NCBI GenBank assembly: GCA_000310025.1
Contig: FN649733.1
Location: forward strand, 1,889,098-1,953,097
From: Ectocarpus siliculosus
Lineage: Eukaryota; Sar; Phaeophyceae; Ectocarpales; Ectocarpaceae
DNA length: 64,000 bases
Direction of reading: 5' to 3'
Shown: piece after piece, positions 13,001-22,952 of the stretch
Layout of the letters: the number at the start of each line of letters is the position of its first letter
Numbering within the stretch: the stretch's first letter is position 1
Translations under genes and position numbers: made by a program
The notes under the pieces: model-generated
Databases searched by the model: none
What the model saw: only the letters and a program-made list of their open reading frames with translations
Told to the model about the DNA's origin: nothing

Positions 13001-16000
13001 TCGCAACAAGAAGAAAGCGGCACCTGACATGGGCCCCAGGTGCTCGCTCCTCCGTGCATTGTCAGCGTTGGGTTGTGCTCGTATTTAGCGCCACCCGCCC
13101 CTCCACCACCACCACCACCAACCTCTTTCTCTTGTAGCGCACAACTGCCAAACCTTCAACTCATCCTACGATGTGTCCTTTCGCCTGTTGTTGAACCTGT
13201 GTTCGTTAAGGTCGAGCGACGAAGGCTCGGGCAGCGCTAGCCCAAACACGCCCGCGGGAGAATCCCGCAGGCAAGCCAAGCATCGATTTTCTCCTTTTTC
13301 ACGCTAAAATCTCTGTTGCTTATTGTCTTATTATAGTTTTTTCCTTCGTATTTTCTTTCGTGCGAGGTTTTCCTTCGTATTATCTGTCATTCATTCCTCG
13401 CTACTTCTATTCGTTTTCCTTGCTGTTACCATTACTACTTGTATTTGTTCAGGTTTAGTAGTGTACTTGCATTTTCCCACTTGCCGCTTCCCTCTAGCGA
13501 GCTTCGGTCGCAGATGAAGGCCTGTCTTCGTTTCGATTTTTTCTCGTGCGGGCGCCGCATTAGCTTGGGTAATATCTGACCCCCCCCGCCCTCCATTCGC
13601 AACATGGTGAGCTCTGCCGTTGGTCTGCCCATGGTACACACATTCTCACGCAGCCTTGAAGTTTTGGGCGCTATATCTTGCGTTTTTCTTCCACAGGGGA
13701 ACTAAACCAGGCCATCCCCGAGACGAAGAAAGCCGTCTAAACAAGAGCAAGCCAGGAGATTGGGACGACCGCAACCGGCCTCCCACCAAAAGCTACAAGT
13801 GGGGGGGGCGTGACAGGTGACCCCCCCCCCTTTAATTGTAATAGTTCTGAACCATAGGCTAGTTGTATGGTGTGTGCGGTGCAATCTGTTCACGTGCTAT
13901 TTTGAAACGTGCACGTCGAACCGACGTGTCAATCAGACAGGTGGATGAAGTGAAAGTCTGGAAGGGGTGTTGTTGTTGGCATCCGGACGGCAAGCCGCAC
14001 CGGGGTTTATGATCTCGTCGTAAGGTGTTCACGTGTTTTCCACATTGTGGACGGCATCAAGCGTGCGATAACATCATCGTAGCAGAGAAGATATCGTACG
14101 GTCGGCACTTGCCTCACAAGCCACCCTGAGTAGGACGGGGCTCGCCCTCCATGCGGCGGCTCGCTGGACATGTCGCAGAGGTTGGTACAGCGGCTGGCAG
14201 CCCTGGCAGCCGAGACCTGACACCGATAGTCCCGACTGCAACTCGTAGCAGGGGATCGAGGGGTGAATTGTGTCTAAGGGCTACAACCACGCTTGACAAC
14301 AAGTACCCCCACACACCCTTGCCAAAACATCAGTGGGGATGAACAGAGCGACGACCAAGACAGGGGCAACGGTACCGGCAGGGCCGCGTGGCGCTCCGTC
14401 GGCAGGGAGGAGAACAGCGGTAGGAGCCCTCCCCGCTCCCACAACGCTAGCCGACACAGCGGCAAACACCGCGGCCTCGACGGGGACCGTTCCGGGGACC
14501 GTTCCGGGCACCGGGGTCGACGCCACCCGGACAGCGACGGCACCGGTCCGGACGAGGAGGAAGGCTCCGGGGCAAGCTCCGAATCATCCCGCTCGTACAT
14601 CAGCTCGAGCTCCTCCTCCTCTCGCGACAGCACCGTTAACAACAGGAGGGCGCGGCGCGCCTCCAACAATGAGTCCCGCCGCCGTCGCCGCCGCCACCGC
14701 CGCGGCGGTGGCGGTAGCAGCAGCAGCAGCGGCGGCTCGTTCTCGGCCTCGCGCTCCTCCTCTTCCGTCTCCGACCGGTCTTCCGGTGCAAGCGACGGGG
14801 AAGGCGGTGCGGGGAAGAGGCGGGGACGTGGCCGCCGCAGTCCCCCTCGGCGCCGGTACTACAGCGGCGACGAAGAGCGAGGCGGCCGTGAGTCTTCCAG
14901 GGGTAAAAGAGGCGGCAGTGGCGACGCCGGCGGTGGTCGGAGACACCCTTCATCGTCATCGCGCGCACGCGATGGCGGCGGCAACGCCAGCAGGGTGGAA
15001 GGGCGTCATCGGGACGCCGCCGGCTCCTCCGTAGAAGGGGGTGGCCGCCACCGGCGCAGCAATGACAGGTGCGTGTGTGCGCGCTTGAGCTTGGGTCAGC
15101 GATGCGAACCGCGCCGGCTATGAAATCGCGAGCACGCATTCTACACGCCGTCGGGTACGTGCATGTGTGTGTGTTCTTAGCACTGAGGGCGCTAAGCCCA
15201 TGGGGTGTGTGCGGGCGATTCATTAGTCGTATCCGATTGCGGCAAACTACTGGCGAACATAACATACGCCAGTCTTGTAGCGGGAGGGAAACATCGCATT
15301 GAAAGATACTTTTGCCCCTGGAACCAGCGAAGCCATAGTGTCAACTTCCACGCGTTGATTTTTCTTCGTGCCAATGATAACGTTTGTTTACCCACCCTTT
15401 TCTCATGCACAATACACGGGATGCGTACGTTGCAGCCGGAAACGTATGTATCGGAGCTAGTACCACACACAATATAGATAAGCACGATTGATTCATCATA
15501 CATACAAACCCCCGGGTAAAAAGCACTAGAAGAGTGGAGGAAAACCGGCTGGAAAGTAACTGTTCGTCTAGTACCGAGCATCTCTTCGCCTCTCGGGACA
15601 CCATTGTGATAAAGTTCGTGTAAGGCCACGACCTGTTGCTAATCGACAACGCCTTCGATGTTAAAGAGTACATCACGGCCAACGTTACCTGCCGATACTG
15701 CCCGTCGCCTCCGGACGACCTCAAGGCCGTTTTTAAACCGAGGTGCTGGGCGGTTTACACGGGGTCCAGTGCTAAATCGTACCAAGTCGCGCGCGAGCTC
15801 ACGGAAGCTAGTCAGATAAACGTTACTTCGGACCGCCCGGTCTCCGAGATGTCGCCGTCGATGCGTCCAGGTTGATGTACCAGGTTGATCTGTTTCCCCT
15901 CGTAATTTTTTCTAGTGTTATTTGCCCGCGGGTTTGTATGTGTGATGAATCAGTCGTGCTCTTCTCGGTCTCTCCTTGCCCTGATCCTCTTGTATGCGCA

Positions 16001-19000
16001 GTATACGATTGATCAGATCTTGTCTATCCCAATCCATCTGGGGGGGTCATTCATAAACAAGCAAATTTTTCGATACCTCCGCAGACGTGCTCAGGCACTG
16101 TACAAAAGCGCTGCATAGCACAAACGACCGTGAGTCACAGGTGAAGAACGCGGCGCGTGAACGTGCTACACTACCTCTACAATAACTCCGTACGCGAAAC
16201 TTAAAAAACATGAGCCCCCACAGCCACCTCCGTGAGGGGGGCTCTCTGTTTATCTGGTCGAGAGTCGATGTTTCAGGGCTGACCCCATCGTTTCAACGCT
16301 CCGAAATATTGGGAAGAGGTGAGGGTGGGGCGGGAGCCATTGCAGGGCGGCACCTATTCCTACTCCTTCAGACATTCCGCTTGACCGTTAGCGCGTTTTG
16401 CGCTATTGGTCCTTGCTTCATTCATTGCTGCTGTTGCTATTCATTGCTGTACCGGTGTATCGTTGACCACAACCTTCCGCCAGCGGCACCATGAGCGAAC
16501 AAAGGGACGGCAACAACGACCACGGCGACAACCGCAGCAGCAGCAACCGCAGAGGTGAGATGGCCTTACTTGTTCGGAGCAGCTGCTCACGACGTTTACG
16601 ACGGGCTATGTACGACCCCGTATCACCCGTCGTGTATTCTCTTTTTCTCTCTGCGTGATGTCAGCATAATATGTAGGAGATGGTGGTGAGGCCTCCTGCC
16701 CCGCCCGGTCTTCTGTTGCCTCGTTTCTGATCATCGTCCCAAAGCCAGAGTCGCATGGAAACCCACCCCAAACTGGTTGCATGCACTACCACGCCGGATT
16801 CCCCGAGCACTCGGGAGTCTCAACAGCCGGCGACAACCATTGAGTCGGAGGCGGTGGCTGCAGCAGCGCCGGTTGCGTGTCCTTGATTCGCGCGACACCT
16901 TGGACCACGTAGACGCGTTCGGCCGGGAGCGGAAAGAACGCAACAGGTGTCTGGCGGAACTCCTTGTGTCTGCCTGCCTGGAATACGTACGTCACAAACC
17001 GCGCTCGGCGGAACGCGCGTAGAAGCGCGCTGCAAAACGACGGAGCAAGCCGCCAGCTTCGACGGGAGATTTTCCGCCAAAACTTCATGACACTCCCCCC
17101 GGCTTGCCCCCCCGAAGGCCACACCAAGAAGCATGAAACGGGCAGACAATATCTCACCTAGGGGTAACTGGCAATGAGGAGGCCCTCTGCTCCAGGCCTA
17201 TGCATAGACTTGGAGTTTACCTCTGTTTATTCGTCCAACCTCACTTCCAGTTATACTTAAAGACGATAACTACGGTGGAAACAAGGATATGGGTATCTTC
17301 CTAGGGGTAGTGACGCACACGCGACCATCAAAGATCTCACGAGCAATGTTCTACCTGTCCGAAGATGTTTGGCAAGAAAGACCTCCCTATATTGTTTACA
17401 TATATTGTTTTTTCGTCGCGCTCCGGCAAAAAGCAGGAGAAACGGCCAAACCCAGCAAGGGCGGGAACACGAAAAATACCAGAGACGGCCAAGAACAATC
17501 CGATGAGCGGTTCGACAAACGCGGTGGCGGTGGTGGCGCAGGCGAGGGGGGCGAGGGGGAAAAGAAGAGCGAGAAAGAAGACGAAGGAGTACAGGAAGCC
17601 AAGTCGAACGGAGGAGGGTAAGAAGGACGGAGGGCGCTTTTTTACGTTGGCGGAATATCTCGGACACCTCGTGTGTGGAGCGTTCGTCCTGTAACAGAAA
17701 TCGAAAACGAAAGCCACACGTTTCCCACGGAAGTCTTTTCTCAATGATGATACGCGGCGTGCTCTTCTTCCCTTCTAATTCAATTCGAGGGGGGGGGGGG
17801 GGGGGGGTACCGGGGGAATATTACCGGGGCCCTTCGGTTTTTTACATCCCGGGCAAATCCCCACCCCCGGGTTTCCCGGGAATCCCCCCCAAAAAACAAC
17901 AAAAACATTTCCACCTTTTTGGGCCCGGGGTTGGCCCCCTGGCCCCCCCGGTTCCGGGTTTCAAAAAAGGAAGGCGGCGGGAAAAAAAAAACGGGAAAAG
18001 CCCCCCCCGTGGCGGGAGGGGGGGCAAGGGGGGGGGGTGCCCCCCCCCCCCGGGGAGGGCTCCCCCCCCCACCTTTTTGGGGGGGGGGGGGGGCGGGGGG
18101 AAACCGGGGGGGAAAAATGGGATTTCACCTGGGCCCCCCCCCCCCCCCCCAAAAGGAGGGGNNNNNNNNNNNNNNNNNNNNNNNNNNNNNNNNNNNNNNN
18201 NNNNNNNNNNNNNNNNNNNNNNNNNNNNNNNNNNNNNNNNNNNNNNNNNNNNNNNNNNNNNCCGCCCATAAAAATTTTCACGACAAATTTTTTCCTTTTC
18301 GAAAGATTTTTGCCAAAAAAAACCTCCTTATTTTTTTTAAATATATTTTTTTTTCTTCGCGTTCCGCCAAAAACCAGGAAAAACGCCCAACCCCACAAAG
18401 GGCGGAAACAAAAAAAATCCCAGAGACGCCCAAAAACATTCCGATGAGCGTTTCAAAAAACCCGGTGCCGTTGTTGGCCCAGCCAAGGGGGGCGAGGGGA
18501 AAAAAAAAAGCGAAAAAAAAGACAAAGGATTCCAGAAACCCAATTCAAACGGAGGAGGTTAAAAAGGCCGGAGGGCCTTTTTTTACTTTGGCGAAATTTT
18601 TCGGCCCCTTCGTTTGGGGAGCTTTCTTCCTTTAACAAAAATAAAAAAAAAAACCCCCCCTTTTCCCCCGAAATTTTTTTTTAAATGATAATCCGCGGCG
18701 TGTTTTTTTTCCTTTTTATTTAATTTCGGGGGGGGGGGGGGGGGGGGCTACTGGGTGACTATTACCGTGGCCATTCGGCTTTTTACATCGCGGTCAAGTC
18801 GCGACACCTGTGTTACCAGGAAGTCCCCTCGAAATAGCAACAACAACATTACGACCTTTTGAGTCTCGTGATTGCGCCCATGTCACCACGTGTTCGGTGT
18901 TCGATGAAGGGATGGCGGCGGGAAGAGAGGAGCGGGAGAGGCCGCAGCGGTGGCGGGAGGGGGGGCAGGCGGTGGCGGTGCCCGCGCCCCTCGTGACGGC

Positions 19001-22000
19001 ATCGCCGCCACACCTTCTGCGGCGGTGGTGGGGGCGGGGGTAAGCGGGGGCGGAGAAATGGAGTTCAACATGGCCGCCCTCGACCTCTCCGACATGAAGG
19101 TGAGTGTCTCTATCCGAAGGCGACAACGAAGTCGAAGGTGATGTTAACACCTGGACCGCTCCATGAGAAGGTTGTGAATCGTTCGAACATCGTGTGTGTG
19201 TCGTTGTCTTCGTTTTTTGTGCATTCCATCCGAACGATTTCCAGTTTCGTTTCGAATCCCTGCAGCAGTCGAAAATCGCTCATCTTTTCTGTCTCAAAAG
19301 ATATTGAGGATGTTCGTTCGTTGTTTTCTCCAGTGCGAAGGCCTGTCCATTCCGCCGATCTCCCTCTTTCTTATCTCGCTCTGTTCGACACTACGTGTCG
19401 ACGACGTGGACGTATCAGGGCAATCATTTCCGTGACCGGCAATGAGGTACATGAATGGAGAGCACGTGTACATGGTCTTAGTGTGTGCGTGTTTCGCAAA
19501 GTGTCAGCTACAATGACTCAATCGTCCATCCCACGCGAGCTCGGTAAAATCTTTCAATGCACCTACCTTTATTTCAAAGCTTCTTGCGGCGTTTGGCCCC
19601 GAGTACTACCGGGCTGTGACTGCACAATCTGCACACACTGCGTTCCCTCTCTACACTACCCATGTACTCACTCATTGTTCCCACAGAGTACCCTATGCGA
19701 TTTTCGTTAGGATGGTGTGCCGCCATGCAAAGTTCGCCTACGGCAAGTCGAGCGCCGTCAGAATCGCGACCCAATTCTCTCCCTGGGGTATGGGAAAATG
19801 GGGGGCAAGGCAGACAAACCCTATTCCCAAAATCGATCCCTGACAAACCCCTATTCCCCAAATCGGTCCATGCCACGGAAAATAATAAGGAGTCCACCAG
19901 GAAAAGAAATACCTTCCTCCGGAAGCGGTTCTATCTTGGGGTGTCCATATTTTCGTCTGTTTCTCATGTTTATTGTTACGGCAAAGGCATTTTGTTGTCA
20001 AGGAAATTGTTGTATTACCACGTTCTTCTACCTGTTGGTGAATAGGGCAAATAACTAGTAACAGCCCGCCTGGTTGACTCATGACTCTAATTTTATTTTG
20101 TTGGTCCTGTGTGCTTCGTTTTCTTGTTTTTTGCCCCGTGTCGCAGCGGTTCTTGCTCTCCCCGTGCCCGCGAGCGGCGGGCGTGGTCCAGTGCTACATC
20201 CGCCGTAACAAGACCAGGGCCAACAAGATCTTCCCGGAGTACAGCCTCTTCTTGAAGGTAAAAGATACGGTGAACTTAAGACACATGAAGGTGCAAGATA
20301 TGTGACTTTACGACACATGAAGCTGAAAGATACGGTGGCCTTGAGACACATGAAGGTGTAAGATACGACACATGCAGGTGAAAGATACGGCGACTTGAAG
20401 ACACATTACTGTGAAAGATACGGAACCCTTAAGACACATGAAGGTGCAAGATATGTGACTTTAGGACACATGAAGGTGAAAGATACGGTGAACTTAAGAC
20501 GCATGAAGATGCAAGATATGTGACTTTAAGACACATGAAGGTGAAAGATGCGGTGACCTCAAGACACATGAAGGTGCAAGATATGTGACTTCAGGACGCA
20601 TGGAGGTACGATACGGTGACCTTAAGACAAATGAAGGGGAAAGATACAGCGACTTTTGGGCGCATGAACGTGAAAGATACGGTGACTTTAGGGCACACGA
20701 AGGTGAAAGATGCGGCGACCTTAAAACACATGGATGAAAGATACGGTGACATTACGACCGGCAGTGAACAACACAACCTTGATAGAGACGTTTGATATAG
20801 GGGTCGCGGACAACCCTCTTCAGCAGGCAAGGGGAGATGTATGGTAGGTTGATGACACAAGTGGGTCCACCTCCATGGTGAGGATGTCGGCGGGCGTGTG
20901 TGGTCGTCATCACCGCCACCGACGCGCTTTCAGAGGCGAGGGAGATAGAATAGCAAAGGTGCAGGCAACCGAACCCACGTGCGCGCCTTGTGTCTGTTTC
21001 GATGCAAAGAGCCCACAAAGGCATAGGCGAGATGTGCTCACGTTCCCAACGTCGCACTGGCTGTGTCAAGCTTTGCATGTACTAGAAGCGCAGATTTTTT
21101 CTGTGGCGTCATTCGAAATGTTCTGACACTCCTGTTCTGGACACTTTTCAATTTCCTGCTCCAGCCTCACAACCCTTTAGTTGTCGTTATCCACACCTTC
21201 TACCCACACCCTACGGTCTTCTTCCTTCACTCCTCAACCAAGCGGCTCCGATCTGCGTGCACACAGCAGACTACCTATCTTCGGCGTCTCCTTCCTTTTT
21301 CAGGCTTGCAACCGGTGGTAAATATCGTAACAGTCGGAGAGATGGCACTGGTCGCAGAGATGGCCCCGGTCGTAGAGATGGTCTCGGGGTGCGATTGAAG
21401 ACATGAACGGCGCGATATATTTGTATTTCCGCACGGGGTGAGTGAGATCGCACCTGGTGCGATCTCACCGACCTCATCGACCCTCAAATCCAATTGAGCT
21501 CATTTTAAGCTGCCGTAAAGAGGTATCATGTGCGTGCATTGTACATGTGGTGACTGTGTCAGCGGCGCGCCACTGCATGCACGGTCGTTACGGTTCACGC
21601 AGAAGTGTCTGTTGTTTTCATTTAATGGGTATGGACGTTGCAAACTGTACACTCCGTACACCACCCAAGCACACAACGTCGAGCCGTAGCCTACCCCCTC
21701 CTTAGGCAGGGAAATCTGTTGTGCTGGTGCATGCGTGGTATTCATAGAGGAAATACCGAAATGAAAGCGGGAGACATCCTGATACCGTATGTACCGCCAG
21801 ACGGGGAGAGATAGCAGCGGTCGGGGAGATGACACCGGGGTGTGTGCATACAACTCCACGGTAGCACTCGTAAGGCCGCGCTGCGTGTATTTCATTGGAC
21901 ATCGCACCGGTCGGAGAGATCGCACCCGGGTGCCTTGAAAAAGCCAAACGAGACGATTGTTTTGCATTTCCGCACCGGGGTCGGAGAGATCGCACCGGGG

Positions 22001-22912
22001 TGCGTCAAACACCACGAAGAAAAAAACATTTTAAAAAGCGATCGCACCCGGTGCCATCTCTCCGGCTCTTACGGCACACGTGTATGCGTACATACATACC
22101 ACAAATGAATTATCTTCCAGTCTTCTCGCGATACGATACAATGCTGTTTCTGCGTCGGAATTGTTGTTTTTTTCGCCTATTTTTGTTTTGGTAGGAGGGA
22201 GACCGCTTCCTCATGTGCTCCAAGAAGCGCCCCAACAACGCCACGTCCAACTACCTGGTGTCGATGAGAGCGGGGGATTTGGACAGAAACTCGACCAACT
22301 TCCTCGGAAAGCTCCGGGCCAATTTCGTGGGCACAGAATTTCAGGTGTGTGTGTGGTCCCGTGGCGTGGGGACGAAAAAATATTAAGGCCTCCGGCAATA
22401 CAATGTTTGCAACAATATTATGTTGTGTGCTATGTGGAGCACGCTCCGGCGAGAAGTCGTGCTAGTTCATATAAAGGGGGTTGCTTCTGGGTGGTGATGA
22501 TTTTGGTTTTCCTGTCTACAATGATTGTTTCTTGTTGCGCCGTGTGTCTCTTTGCATGGCGTATGCTGCTTGTCTTCCCCCAAAACTAAAAGTCGCTACC
22601 AAAGGTCGTCCTGAAAGCTGTCCCTGAAGGCGCTGCCAAAGGTGTTCCTAAAGTCGCTGCTGCCGCGTTGCCTTTCGTTGTTCCTGCAGGTGTTCGACGA
22701 TGGTTACAGCCCGAAAGAGCTCGGCGGAGGAGGGGGCTGGGGCAGCGGCAACTACGGCGGCGGCAGCGGTGGCTCTGGGAGCGGTGGTGCCAAGAACATG
22801 TCTCTTCGGGAGGAACTGGGCTGCGTCATGTATGCCTCCAACGTACTCGGCTCTAGGGGGCCGAGAAAAATGCAGGTAAATATATAGATGCGTCCGTCGC
22901 TGCCGTAGTTGA

Positions 22913-22952
<40 letters not shown>

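Noticed and set aside
14636-15265. Minus-strand and shifted-frame open stretches over Tubby exon 8
   Set aside because: Shadows of the Arg/Ser-rich exon; only the plus frame used joins in phase to both neighbouring exons.
17675-18635. Open frames running through the N-gap
   Set aside because: They depend on 100 undefined bases and on degraded duplicate sequence.
20247-20757. CRISPR array
   Set aside because: Head-to-tail minisatellite with no unique spacers, inside a eukaryotic intron.
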